From NCBI GenBank assembly GCA_020636095.1, contig JACJYN010000013.1, positions 68,970 to 132,969 on the forward strand: a stretch of DNA of 64,000 bases. Direction: 5' to 3'. The stretch is from Lewinellaceae bacterium. GTDB taxonomy: Bacteria > Bacteroidota > Bacteroidia > Chitinophagales > Saprospiraceae. This document shows, piece after piece, positions 53,305 through 61,973 of the stretch. Both the position numbers and the translations under genes were made by a program. Below the pieces are notes generated by a model. The model was given only the letters and a program-made list of their open reading frames with translations, was not told the origin of the DNA and ran no database searches. How positions within the stretch are numbered: position 1 is the first letter of the stretch; each line of letters starts with the position of its first letter.

Positions 53305-54510
53305 TTATATCCCCTTCATCCTTTCCCACAACTGGCTGAATGCGCCTTTCGTATCCCGTTCTCGCTCCCAGGCCTCATGGGCCGTTAATTCCCCATCCTT
53401 CTCCTCAAGAATAAAATGAAAAACGAAATCCTCCGGCCGGTCAAACGACTCGCCCAGAGAGCCAAAGCGCAGGTCGTTGAGCTGTATCTGGCCGTCCGGG
53501 CGTTCCAGGATGTTGTAATAACCGCTGGAAAACCACTGCAGGATGCGGATGGCGCGATCTTCCTCGTGCCCCTCGATCAGGTGGTGGTTCTTGGGGATGA
53601 CGGAAAAGGAAAGCACCGCTGGCTTGCTGTCCAGGATGGAATACATGCCGTGGTAGTAGGCGGTATCCCCTTCGGCCACTCCCTGCCAGAGGACGTTGTT
53701 GAAGATCGTCGGGCTGGTCATAAAACGCTCGTAGGTGATGCCATCCCGCTGCAGGGAGCTTTCGAAAACCCGGTCGACCTGCATTTTATTGAAAAAGGTA
53801 AACAGCATGTAGGCGGAGCTGACCCCAATGCCAATATAGTTGAATACCGGCCGCAGGCGGTGCTGGCGGTTCAGCAGGAGCACGATGAGCACGAAGATCA
53901 GGAAGGGAAGGGTATAAACCGGATCGACCACGGATATGTTGTTGAAGGCCACCCGGTAATCCCAGAAAGGCTGAAAAAGCTGGGTCCCGTATGTGGTGCA
54001 GGCATCCAGCAGCGGATGGGTGAGGATGGCCCAGAAAAAGAGCAGGCTCCAGTCGCGCTGCGAAGCATCTGGTTTTATCTTTTGCTTGCGAAGTTGTCGC
54101 CGGCCCCATACTATTGCCGGAAACAAAAGGATAGCGGCGCTCACCGCCAGGGCAATTTGCCCCACCTCCAGCGGCGGAATGGGCATAAAGATGGCGCCCA
54201 CGCCAATGAGCAGGAGGAGTAACAGCCACACCCGGAAGAAATCCGGCCAAAACGTTTTTCGATCATCGTACAACCGATACACCAGCCAGCCCAGCAGCAA
54301 CGGCGTGATGAAGGCAAAGGCAAAGGAGTGGGTGATGGCGCGGTGAAAGGCCAGGGCACTCATGTCATCCGTTACCATATTGGCAAATACATCCAGGTCG
54401 GGAATGGTGCCGCCGATGGCGCCCCAGAGCATAGCCCGGTTGCCTACCTTGCGGCCCAGTACGGCTTCGCCCATCGCGGCGCCGAGTGTGATCTGTGTCA
54501 GTGAATCCAT
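53305..54510 (-). CDS. YdjM/LexA-binding-type membrane-bound metal-dependent hydrolase
   Basis: This is 401 residues. The N-terminus MDSLTQITLGAAMGEAVLGR, GGTIPDLDVFANM and FHRAITHSFAFAF carry the D-D and H-x3-H metal ligands of the YdjM family. Five or so TM segments follow (FITPLLLGWLVYRL, WLLLLLLIGVGAIFM, IALAVSAAILLFPAIVW, LPFLIFVLIVLLL), with HPLLDACTTYGTQLFQP as a second metal motif. The soluble C-terminal domain (about 250-401) is the Bacteroidota-type extension. The physiological substrate is unknown. It is single-gene and convergent with dapA. Confidence 0.85.
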   Translation of the reverse strand: MDSLTQITLGAAMGEAVLGRKVGNRAMLWGAIGGTIPDLDVFANMVTDDMSALAFHRAITHSFAFAFITPLLLGWLVYRLYDDRKTFWPDFFRVWLLLLLLIGVGAIFMPIPPLEVGQIALAVSAAILLFPAIVWGRRQLRKQKIKPDASQRDWSLLFFWAILTHPLLDACTTYGTQLFQPFWDYRVAFNNISVVDPVYTLPFLIFVLIVLLLNRQHRLRPVFNYIGIGVSSAYMLFTFFNKMQVDRVFESSLQRDGITYERFMTSPTIFNNVLWQGVAEGDTAYYHGMYSILDSKPAVLSFSVIPKNHHLIEGHEEDRAIRILQWFSSGYYNILERPDGQIQLNDLRFGSLGESFDRPEDFVFHFILEEKDGELTAHEAWERERDTKGAFSQLWERMKGI

Positions 54511-54624
54511 CTATTCAGTGCTTTCCGGTTGTTCCGGGTAAAGATAGGTAGAACAGATGAAGTGGAGGGTAGTTTATAAAAGGGCTGGCCTCTTCATTAC
54601 CCCTGTGCTGTTTCCTGGGCCGTC

Positions 54625-55296
54625 CTATTCTTCCAATACCTCTATCCACCCTTGTTCCGCCTGTCGTACCACGCCTTCCTGTTCCAGCTTTTTCATCAGG
54701 CGGCTGATAACTTCCCGGGCAGTGCCCAGGTCTTCGGCGATCTCGCGGTGGTGGATGTGCAGGCGACGGGTGCTCTTCAGGCGAGCCTGCTCCAAAAGAT
54801 AGGCCCTGAGGCGCCGGTCCAGGCTGGAAAACAGCAGGTTCTGAATGGTGCCCAGGAGGTCTTCGTAACGCTGGTGATACTGGTGGAAATAAAAGCGGTT
54901 GAAGGCAGGGTAGCGGCCAATCCAGTCCTCCACCAGCCTATTGGGGATGAGGATGGCCTCAGTATCCGTCTCGGCCACGGCAAATACCTGGCTGGGCATA
55001 TTTTCCACAATAGCCGTGAAGGACATGATACAGCTTTCCTCCGGCTGAATATAATAGAGCAGCAGGTCTCTTTCTTCAAACTTGCCGTACACCTTGATCA
55101 GCCCGCTGAGCACAAACGGCACGGCTTTGACGTACTGCCCCTCCCGCAGTATTTCCGTTTGGGCGGGAAAGGTGCGGCGAGTGCCTTTTTCCAGCATCTC
55201 GCGGCGTAAAAAGGAGGGGACGTTGGACGGGCCCGGGGCGAAAGAATGTTCCATGGCAACAGGATTGTTGCCATAAAGGTAGGGCTTTCCGGGCAT
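54625..55296 (-). CDS. Crp/Fnr-family transcriptional regulator
   Basis: This is 223 residues, or 209 from the internal Met at 55254. The cyclic-nucleotide-binding-like beta-roll spans about 30-145 (REGQYVKAVPFVLSGLIKVY, ERDLLLYYIQPEESCIMSFT). It lacks the Cys cluster of Fnr and the cAMP-binding RE-S motif, so the effector is unclear. The C-terminal winged helix has LHIHHREIAEDLGTAREVIS and RLMKKLEQEGVVRQAEQGWI. Its neighbour is a DUF2892 protein, as in many Bacteroidota stress or sulfur loci. A GGTGACTGTGGTCACC palindrome at 55682 is a plausible operator. Confidence 0.88.
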   Translation of the reverse strand: MPGKPYLYGNNPVAMEHSFAPGPSNVPSFLRREMLEKGTRRTFPAQTEILREGQYVKAVPFVLSGLIKVYGKFEERDLLLYYIQPEESCIMSFTAIVENMPSQVFAVAETDTEAILIPNRLVEDWIGRYPAFNRFYFHQYHQRYEDLLGTIQNLLFSSLDRRLRAYLLEQARLKSTRRLHIHHREIAEDLGTAREVISRLMKKLEQEGVVRQAEQGWIEVLEE

Positions 55297-55316
55297 TGTA
55301 TGGAGCTATGAAAAAT

Positions 55317-55395
55317 GAGGCTGTCCCAAAAGGGATAGTACAATGATCTTAACGAATCAGTGTACTATCCTTTTTGGGACTTATGAGACAGCCTC
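55317..55395. repeat. Short palindromic repeat between crp-like and DUF2892 genes
   Basis: GAGGCTGTC and GACAGCCTC at the outer ends and GTCCCAAAA.GGATAGTAC / GTACTATCC.TTTTGGGAC inside form a nested hairpin over 79 bp. It looks like a mini-IS derivative (IS ends only) or a strong intergenic terminator, and it covers the stop codon region of the DUF2892 gene. Confidence 0.6.
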
Positions 55396-55613
55396 TAAGC
55401 GGCCTTTCCTCCCTCCTTCTCGCAGGTGCTCAGGCCGAAGGGCATATACAGCGGGCAGGTGCTCACCAGGCTGGTCAGCACAAAAACGCCGGCCAGCACC
55501 AGCAGTACGATGCCGAGGACGCCGCTGATGACGTTGGTGAAGAAAAGTACGGCGATAACGGCGGCAATGGCCACTCGAATGATCCGGTCGGTATTTCCCA
55601 TGTTCTTTTTCAT
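55395..55613 (-). CDS. DUF2892 (YgaP-like TM) small membrane protein
   Basis: The start is taken at the Met at 55613 (MKKNMGNTDRIIRVAIAAVI), giving 72 residues. Two TM helices (IIRVAIAAVIAVLFFTNVI and VLGIVLLVLAGVFVLTSLV) are followed by the signature TCPLYMPFGLSTC, whose Cys pair is typical of DUF2892. These are inner-membrane proteins often fused to rhodanese domains or beside Crp-like regulators, so a role in sulfur or redox stress is plausible. Upstream-extended frames lack family features. Confidence 0.85.
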   Translation of the reverse strand: MKKNMGNTDRIIRVAIAAVIAVLFFTNVISGVLGIVLLVLAGVFVLTSLVSTCPLYMPFGLSTCEKEGGKAA

Positions 55614-55918
55614 GAAAGTTGTTTTTCGGTTAATGAATTTCCTTGACAAGATCAAAATTCGGGAAAAGTGGAAGCGCAAGTGGTGACTGTGGTCACCGGT
55701 TGGGCGTTTTTTTTATTCGGCAACGCATGCGTGGGCCATACCTTCGCTAAAGGGCGTCATCTTCAATAGTTGCGGCTTCTACGGATACGCCATTGTACCA
55801 CACCCATTGTCGTGTGGGCCCTCCGCGCAGTTCTATCCATATCAGATAGTCCCTTTCTGATAGGTAGCGGCCCAACCCGCAACCCCCTCCCCTACTTGCT
55901 TGCTTCACCCCATCTGTT
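55614..55918. other. Intergenic region with a candidate Crp/Fnr operator
   Basis: There is no gene. Besides the palindrome at 55682-55697 followed by GGTTGGGCG and a T8 run, nothing else is distinct. Confidence 0.45.
55682..55697. promoter_or_regulatory. Candidate operator for the Crp/Fnr-family regulator
   Basis: GGTGAC-TGTG-GTCACC is a perfect 6-bp dyad with a 4-bp centre, the geometry (TGAC-N4-GTCA) of Fnr/HcpR-type sites. It lies 69 bp upstream of the DUF2892 start, whose gene is next to the regulator. Confidence 0.45.
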
Positions 55919-56950
55919 TCACTCAACAGGTTTCCATACCATCACATCGTCAAAGAAAGTGAAGGTATGAGTATCATTGCCACTATCGAGCAGGACGCCG
56001 GCATAAGTTCCTTCCGGGCCCTTGAGGTTGACGTTTTCCAGGATCAGCTCGCCATCGACCCAGACACTGCCCGTTTTGAAAGCGGCATCGTATCCGATCC
56101 GGATGTCATACCACTTATTGCCCTGCCAGGCTCCTATTTTTTCTGCTGTCACGTCCGTAGCGCCGAAATAAATATTACCATTGGTTTTGAAGTATACAAA
56201 GGCGTGGTGTACACTCTTCCCCAGATATCCTTCCTCCAGCGTACCTAAGCCAAAACCTGCTTTAGGACACTCCACTACCCCGGGCTGAGGCTCATGGATA
56301 TAGACCTTGGCTTCAGCGAATACGACTCGGGATAACTCCGGCATGGGCTTAAAGGCAACAGCCGGCCATCCGATGCGGCCTTCCAGTTTCAGAGACTTCG
56401 TGCCGGAATAGGCGACTCCATCAGAAATGTACTGGAATCCTTCCCCCATACCATTAAAGTGTAAATCCCAGCCCCCTTCATACGGGAAGGCGCCTGTTTC
56501 ATAGTTTTCAAAACCTTCCCTGAACTGAACCAGTTTTCCTTCGAGAATCAAGGTTAACTTGTCCGCCATTCCCATCAGCGGCCTGGCTCGGATAATGGGG
56601 AAATAACCCTTTTCAACCATGGTTTCCACCTTGCCTTTAAAAACCTGAATCTGCTCCCTGGCGGCAGGAACGGCATCCTTGCCAATCAGCTTTTCAATAA
56701 GGTCGGACTGTGCCATGAGAACTTTACCGAGGTTCGCGTCCAGTACGTTTTCGTCAACTGCTTGCATGATGTAATCATCCATCTGGGAGATGACCATTTT
56801 CCATGCGGGAGTTTGTGGCTCTGTCGGTAAATCTGCCCGGAAATCAGGGGTAAGCGCTTCATCTTCCTGCGGAAGAAGCAATGCGTCCTTTTCACACCCC
56901 AAAAGGAATGCCATAAGGACACTCATCAGAATTGCAAATACCTTTTTCAT
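55919..56950 (-). CDS. Lipoprotein with LamG/concanavalin-like domain
   Basis: The start is at the Met at 56950 (MKKVFAILMSVLMAFLLGC); the lipobox LLGC puts the lipidated Cys at residue 19. Residues about 40-140 are helical (WKMVISQMDDYIMQAVDENV, AAREQIQVFKGKVETMVEKG) and about 150-343 form a beta-sandwich (GGWDLHFNGMGEGFQYISDG, YSGTKSLKLEG, KWYDIRIGYDAAFKTGSVWV, DTHTFTFFDDV) of the LamG type. It is probably an outer-membrane or surface lipoprotein binding a glycan or other ligand. It is divergent from the condensin-like operon. Confidence 0.8.
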   Translation of the reverse strand: MKKVFAILMSVLMAFLLGCEKDALLLPQEDEALTPDFRADLPTEPQTPAWKMVISQMDDYIMQAVDENVLDANLGKVLMAQSDLIEKLIGKDAVPAAREQIQVFKGKVETMVEKGYFPIIRARPLMGMADKLTLILEGKLVQFREGFENYETGAFPYEGGWDLHFNGMGEGFQYISDGVAYSGTKSLKLEGRIGWPAVAFKPMPELSRVVFAEAKVYIHEPQPGVVECPKAGFGLGTLEEGYLGKSVHHAFVYFKTNGNIYFGATDVTAEKIGAWQGNKWYDIRIGYDAAFKTGSVWVDGELILENVNLKGPEGTYAGVLLDSGNDTHTFTFFDDVMVWKPVE

Positions 56951-57192
56951 TATTTTGGTTTTTTGGTTACAATGTTTTCCGGAGTTTTCTGCCAAATGGG
57001 GTAAATGGCCAAGCGGGATGGTGAAAATAATTTAGAGGAAATGAATCTTTTTGCAAATGACGATTGTCAATGTCCGCGCTTTTTTATGGCATCCGAATGA
57101 AAGAGCTTTTCAAGCGCCTCCCTCTGCACTACCAACTCTCTAAAAAGATTGCTATTTTGGCGGCTTTTCCAATCGTGAAAAGTGAACTGCGG

Positions 57193-59898
57193 ATGCTGAC
57201 CAAACTGGTGCTGATCAATTCTTCTTCTTATAAAATTGCCGAACTCAACTTCGAGGGCAGCCGCTCTTTGCAGTTAGTGGGCCCTAACAACGTAGGTAAA
57301 AGCTCGCTCATCTACGCCCTCAACTTCGTCTTTCTCGTCAACAAAAAACTGATGAATTTCAGCGGGCAACGGCCGGCAGATAAGGACACCATCGCCCACT
57401 ACTTTCCGGATGCAGAACGTAGTTACATCGTTTTCGAGGTGAGCAAACGGGGGCGCCGCTACTGCGTTTTGGTGCGCCGGGATGGAGAGGCGGAGCTGCA
57501 TTACGCTAAAATGGACGCCGCTTACCATAAGGACTTTTTCTTTGAACCTACGCCCAAAGGGCAAAAGCTGCGCAACTACCGAGAGCTGGCCCGCCACCTC
57601 GTCAGCGAACGGCAGGTGCGCCTCAAGGAGTTGCCCCTGGCCACCGATGTGTTGCGCCAGATCTACCATACCGGCCAGGGCAACGACGCCGCCGTCTGGC
57701 TGACGGACAAGTGCAAGAGCAGTGGCACCACCAACAGCTTCACTAAAGTATACCGCTACCTCATCAATTCCAAGCTGGTCAACAACCGGGCGCTGAAGGA
57801 CATCCTGCTCATCGCCGACAACCGCGACCAGGATGAACTCAGCTACAGCCGCCAGAATATGCAGGACATCGACCGCCTGCGCAAGGAGAGCCAGAAGGTG
57901 GCTATTCTGAAAAGCATCAAGGAAGAATTCCGGCAGTTTCGCCTGCTAACCAGTGAAGTGCAAGAGGTATACGACAACCTGGCCAGGCAGTTTCGCCTAT
58001 ACCGGCAGGCCGCCACCGCCCTGGCCGCCGAGCTGGCCGATAAGATCTATCAGAAGGAAAAAGAGGCGGAGGAATTGAAGCTTCATGCCCGCGAACTGGA
58101 AAATCAGAAGGGGGAACAGAATCAGGAGGTGGGCATCCTGCGCCATCAGATGCAGCGCCTGCAGGAGGAGTTGCAACGTCAGGAGCAGCGCAAAAAAGAG
58201 ATACAGGCCCTGCCTCCTCTACCGCTCCTCCAACAACAACTGCAAAGCACCCAGGAAGCGCTGGAGAAGCTCAATTACCAGCTACAGGAGATCAAAGTGT
58301 TCGGTAATAAAGCGCCTGAAGATCTGGAACGGCGGCAACAGCGCCTGCAAAACAACATCGAGGCCAAAGGCCGGGCGCTGGCCAACAGCGAAAACTGGCT
58401 CATCAGCCACCTGGCGGATAAAACGGAGGATATCAAACTACTCAACAGCATCCTGCGGCCGGAGCTCGGCCACCTGCCAAAAGCCTCCATTCTGAAAAAA
58501 GCCGAAAAAATTGGCAGCCGGGTACAGCTCTTCGACGGCGAAATCCTGCTGCCCGATGATTTTAAATTACAGCCCCTGGCCACCCCGGAAGAACTCGCCG
58601 CCGAGATCGCCGAGCTGGAAAGTGAAAAGGCCCGAATCTCTCAATTGCTGGAAGCTACCCGCAACCGGACGGCACTGGAACAGCAACGAGTCGAAGCGCT
58701 GGAAGGCCAAAAACAGTTGGAGCACCATATTCAGCTGGCCAGCCAACTGGATCAGATAGGGCAGGGCATCAAAGGCATGAAGAAAGAGGTGGATAAACTG
58801 ACGGCCCTAAGAGAAAAAACCGAAAAAAAACTTCGCCAGCTGGATGAGGCCATCGAACGCCTGGACAACGGCCGGCAAGTCGTCAGTGAACAGATCGCCA
58901 AGCTGCGGCAACGGGAAAATGACCTGCGCCGTGACCAGCGTGACCTGGAAGCCCTCCACCTTGAACATTTTGTGCTCGAAAAGGAAGTGGAAGGCAGCAC
59001 TAAAGATGCCCGTAGTTTATACGAAGAAATCCGGCAGAACTACGATAAGTATCAGAAGCTGATCGACAACAAAAACCGGCTGTTCAACCAGCTCAAGAAC
59101 AAAGCCCAATATGACCTGGCCGACGAAAAACGCTTCATCAACGCCCTGGAGCAGGAATTGAAGTCGCTGGAGGATAAAGAAGAGAGCATCGAAACCCTGC
59201 TCAATAACATTGCCGTGCAGTTTGCTAACCCGGCGCAGAAGTTCCTCGACGGCTACGAAGAGTTCCGCACCTTCATCGTCAATGAGTTCAACTACCAACT
59301 GGGGCGGGTAAGTATTTCCAATATCGAATCGCTCAAGGTGGAGCTGGAACCCAACGAGCGGCTGCAGAAAGACCTGCACAAGATTGCCGGGCTGACCCTT
59401 AATACGAATACGCTCTTCGGACAGAACGAAGCCGCTAACGAACGCTTCGAAACCCTGAGCGAGTACCTGGAACGCGGGCAGGTCATCCCCTTCAGCGAGC
59501 TGTTCGACCTGCGGTTGCGCCTCACCGTTAACGGCAAAGCCCGCTCGGTCAACCTGGCCCGGCAGGTCGAGTCCGACGGCACCGACCGCATGCTGCGCCT
59601 TATCATCATCATGACGGTGATCAACCGGCTGACGGTCCGCAGCCCGGAAAACCGCATCGTGCTCTTCATTGACGAGATCGCCACCATCGACGGTAAAAAC
59701 CGGCCGCAGTTGGTGCAATACTGCCAGGACAACTACTACTATCCCATCTTCGCCGCTCCGGATATGGTGGACGGCTTTGACCGCTACGCTATCATCCGGC
59801 GCGGCGTGGGCGACCGGATCGTGATTGACGAAAAAATTCACCTGATCGAAAGAAAAGCCAAGCATGGCCCGGAGGAAGAAGTTTTATCAGAAAATTAA
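57193..59898 (+). CDS. SMC/MukB-like ATPase of a condensin-like (MksB/JetC) system
   Basis: The start is taken at the ATG at 57193 (MLTKLVLINSSSYKIAELNF), where the ATPase fold begins; the 43 codons upstream have no family features. It is 901 residues. Walker A is GPNNVGKSS (30-38) in the head. A long coiled coil runs from about 240 to 760 with a small hinge-like region near 430-480. The C-terminal head has the signature ESDGTDRMLRL (about 789) and Walker B IVLFIDEIATID (about 822). It is shorter than E. coli MukB and close to MksB/JetC. It should load on DNA with the kleisin and MukE-like proteins encoded downstream. Confidence 0.85.
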   Translation: MLTKLVLINSSSYKIAELNFEGSRSLQLVGPNNVGKSSLIYALNFVFLVNKKLMNFSGQRPADKDTIAHYFPDAERSYIVFEVSKRGRRYCVLVRRDGEAELHYAKMDAAYHKDFFFEPTPKGQKLRNYRELARHLVSERQVRLKELPLATDVLRQIYHTGQGNDAAVWLTDKCKSSGTTNSFTKVYRYLINSKLVNNRALKDILLIADNRDQDELSYSRQNMQDIDRLRKESQKVAILKSIKEEFRQFRLLTSEVQEVYDNLARQFRLYRQAATALAAELADKIYQKEKEAEELKLHARELENQKGEQNQEVGILRHQMQRLQEELQRQEQRKKEIQALPPLPLLQQQLQSTQEALEKLNYQLQEIKVFGNKAPEDLERRQQRLQNNIEAKGRALANSENWLISHLADKTEDIKLLNSILRPELGHLPKASILKKAEKIGSRVQLFDGEILLPDDFKLQPLATPEELAAEIAELESEKARISQLLEATRNRTALEQQRVEALEGQKQLEHHIQLASQLDQIGQGIKGMKKEVDKLTALREKTEKKLRQLDEAIERLDNGRQVVSEQIAKLRQRENDLRRDQRDLEALHLEHFVLEKEVEGSTKDARSLYEEIRQNYDKYQKLIDNKNRLFNQLKNKAQYDLADEKRFINALEQELKSLEDKEESIETLLNNIAVQFANPAQKFLDGYEEFRTFIVNEFNYQLGRVSISNIESLKVELEPNERLQKDLHKIAGLTLNTNTLFGQNEAANERFETLSEYLERGQVIPFSELFDLRLRLTVNGKARSVNLARQVESDGTDRMLRLIIIMTVINRLTVRSPENRIVLFIDEIATIDGKNRPQLVQYCQDNYYYPIFAAPDMVDGFDRYAIIRRGVGDRIVIDEKIHLIERKAKHGPEEEVLSEN

Positions 59899-60655
59899 GG
59901 AAGGGCCGATAACGGAGCGCGCTATGCCCGCCGGTATCCGCGACAGTGCAGAGTTTCAGCAGCTCCTGGCCGGTGGCATCGTCCGCCGGGAGAAGCGGGG
60001 GAGAGGTTATGTCTATAGGGTTGCCGTGCCTCCCGCCTTCGAATCTTTTTGGCAGGCTAGCTTTCCGGTGGATACGGAGGGAGGTGGACCGCTTGACGGC
60101 GCCGCCAACGTGGCCCGGTTCAGAGACTCCAAGGCCCGAAAACGCCCCGGCAAAAGGATTTTTCTGCTGCGGGGCTGGCAGGAGGTGATCGTCAATGATA
60201 CGCCCCTTAATCTGGAGAAGCACACCACCAACTTTGGTTTCTTCGCTGCCAGCGTTCTCAAAGCAGGCATTTCCAAAGTCTGCAGCGTAGAAAACCTGGA
60301 GGTGTTCCTGGCTGCCGAAGCGGTGCTGGGCAGTTCCTGGGTATTCCTGCACCCCTACGGCCGGATCGGCAAACAACTGATCGGGGGCATCCGGGCCGAA
60401 GAATGGTTGCACTTTCCAGATTACGACTACACCGGACTGGAAGAATACCTGCGCATCAAAGAGGTGCATCCCCATACCCGGCTCTATGTGCCCGAGGAGA
60501 TGGAGGCCCTTCACCGCCGCTTTTCCAAACCGCTAAAGGCCGGCGCCCGGATGAAAAACCGCACCCGGCTCTCTACCCTGCCGGAAGTGGTGCGGGTTCG
60601 CACCCTGCTGGAAAAAACGGGCCATTTTTTAGAACAGGAAGTATTATTATTATGA
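59864..60655 (+). CDS. TOPRIM-domain protein of the condensin-like system (MksG/JetD-like)
   Basis: This is 263 residues from the ATG at 59864, overlapping the SMC gene by 35 bp; a later start at 59924 is possible. The N-terminal winged-helix-like part (AGIRDSAEFQQLLAGGIVRR) is followed by the TOPRIM core: conserved Glu in CSVENLEVFLAAEAV (E143), a Gly turn in LIGGIRAEEW, and FPDYDYTGLEEYLRI (D186-x-D188). TOPRIM proteins of Wadjet (JetD) and MksG cut plasmid DNA extruded by the SMC complex. It is smaller than JetD, so it may lack the large N-terminal domain. The stop overlaps the next start (ATGA). Confidence 0.75.
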   Translation: MARRKKFYQKIKEGPITERAMPAGIRDSAEFQQLLAGGIVRREKRGRGYVYRVAVPPAFESFWQASFPVDTEGGGPLDGAANVARFRDSKARKRPGKRIFLLRGWQEVIVNDTPLNLEKHTTNFGFFAASVLKAGISKVCSVENLEVFLAAEAVLGSSWVFLHPYGRIGKQLIGGIRAEEWLHFPDYDYTGLEEYLRIKEVHPHTRLYVPEEMEALHRRFSKPLKAGARMKNRTRLSTLPEVVRVRTLLEKTGHFLEQEVLLL

Positions 60656-61854
60656 TACTCAAAGCAGATCCCGACAAGGTGCTCCGCTTCATCTCGGAGA
60701 ACTTCGAGCTCGTCCGCGCGCTGTACCTGGCGCAGCTGGCGGGTAACGTCATCTCTCGGGAGCAGTTCAACGCCCTGACCAAGCACACGGGCGATATATC
60801 CATCAACCGGCTCTTTGAGTACAAGCTGCTGACGGAGCAGTACGACGACATTCGCCTCAACGAGCCGGTGCGTGCTTTCCTGGCCTTTCTAATTAGTGAA
60901 TTCAGGCCGCTGCTGCCGTCAGAACTGGAAAAGTACCGCACTTCTTTCAGCCAGCTGTTCAATGCTATCCGGGAATGTCCGGAGGGAGAGCAGCCCATAT
61001 TGCTGGAGGAGTTGGAGACGCTCTATGACGAAGTGCAGCGCTTCCTGGAGAACGTGGAGAACAACACCGGGCAGCTCCTGCGGGAAACACAACAGCTGAA
61101 GGCCAATAAAGATAAGATGGAGTACGGTGAACGCATCCGCCGCGCCCGACACCTCATCGAATATTATATCGCTCCGCTCAACAGCATCCTGAACCTACAG
61201 CATTCCGAGTCTATTGCCAGCCTGCTGGGGGAGCTGTCGGCCTACGCCAACCGGGAACGCCTCGGCCATAGCTACCAGCAGGCGCGCGACCGGTTCGGGC
61301 AACTGCACGAGCTATTGCGGGGCGGCAATGATCGCATCCTGCGGCAGTCGCGCATCCTCTCCCGGGAGCTACTCCCCCTTATCGAACGCCTGCAGACCGA
61401 GTCGGAGATACTCAGCGGGTGGATTTTCTTTTTGGAACGGCCCTTTCGGCATGAAGTTCCTTCTTTCACCACCCGCAGCTATCGGAATTTCTTCGGCAGC
61501 AGCACCGGCGCCAACCTGGCGCTTTTCATGGAGCAGTTTGAGCAGCGGGCAGAGGTGGTACTCTTGCAGGAAGAGGATATCACCGCCGTCGACCGCCACG
61601 AGGTGCTATTCGACCGGCAGCACTACGTTGTATCCTTGCAGGAGCAACTTCCTGTCGACGACTTTTTCGGATGGTGCCGCGAGCATCTCTATCAGAACGA
61701 GCAGCTGCCCTCCACTGAGCGTTTTCTGAAGATATGCAGTATTGTTTTTGAAGACAGCGAGCAGTATAATGCCGAATTTACCGGCCGCCGGATCGCCATT
61801 GAGCTGGAAGATTTTATTTTTCAGGTGCCCGAGGTACGGGTGAGCCTGAAATAG
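60652..61854 (+). CDS. Kleisin subunit of the condensin-like system (MukF/MksF/JetA-like)
   Basis: This is 400 residues from the ATG at 60652, coupled by ATGA to the TOPRIM gene. The N-terminal winged helix (VLRFISENFELVRALYLAQL, GDISINRLFEYKLLTEQYD) is followed by helical bundles (LEELETLYDEVQRFLENVEN, YGERIRRARHLIEYYIAPLN) and a C-terminal winged-helix-like part (FLKICSIVFEDSEQYNAEFT, RIAIELEDFIFQVPEVRVSL). This is the MukF/JetA layout. It bridges the two SMC heads. No signal peptide or TM segment is present. Confidence 0.75.
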   Translation: MILKADPDKVLRFISENFELVRALYLAQLAGNVISREQFNALTKHTGDISINRLFEYKLLTEQYDDIRLNEPVRAFLAFLISEFRPLLPSELEKYRTSFSQLFNAIRECPEGEQPILLEELETLYDEVQRFLENVENNTGQLLRETQQLKANKDKMEYGERIRRARHLIEYYIAPLNSILNLQHSESIASLLGELSAYANRERLGHSYQQARDRFGQLHELLRGGNDRILRQSRILSRELLPLIERLQTESEILSGWIFFLERPFRHEVPSFTTRSYRNFFGSSTGANLALFMEQFEQRAEVVLLQEEDITAVDRHEVLFDRQHYVVSLQEQLPVDDFFGWCREHLYQNEQLPSTERFLKICSIVFEDSEQYNAEFTGRRIAIELEDFIFQVPEVRVSLK

Positions 61855-61973
61855 GGGAAGGGGGAAGGGGGAAGTTTACCCGGCTGAGGTACGAGGACGG
61901 GCCGGAAGAGGGCCTGTAATACGTTCCTGGTTATCGGCCACCTCCAAACAAGCTCTTAATTAAAAAGAAGAAC

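Noticed and set aside
53416..54222. Long plus-strand frame of 268 codons
   Set aside because: It is antisense to the YdjM-like gene, whose metal motifs and TM segments are clear; a shadow of GC-rich coding.
59017..59865. Minus-strand frame of 282 codons
   Set aside because: It is antisense to the coiled-coil and head of the SMC gene; composition mirrors that gene.
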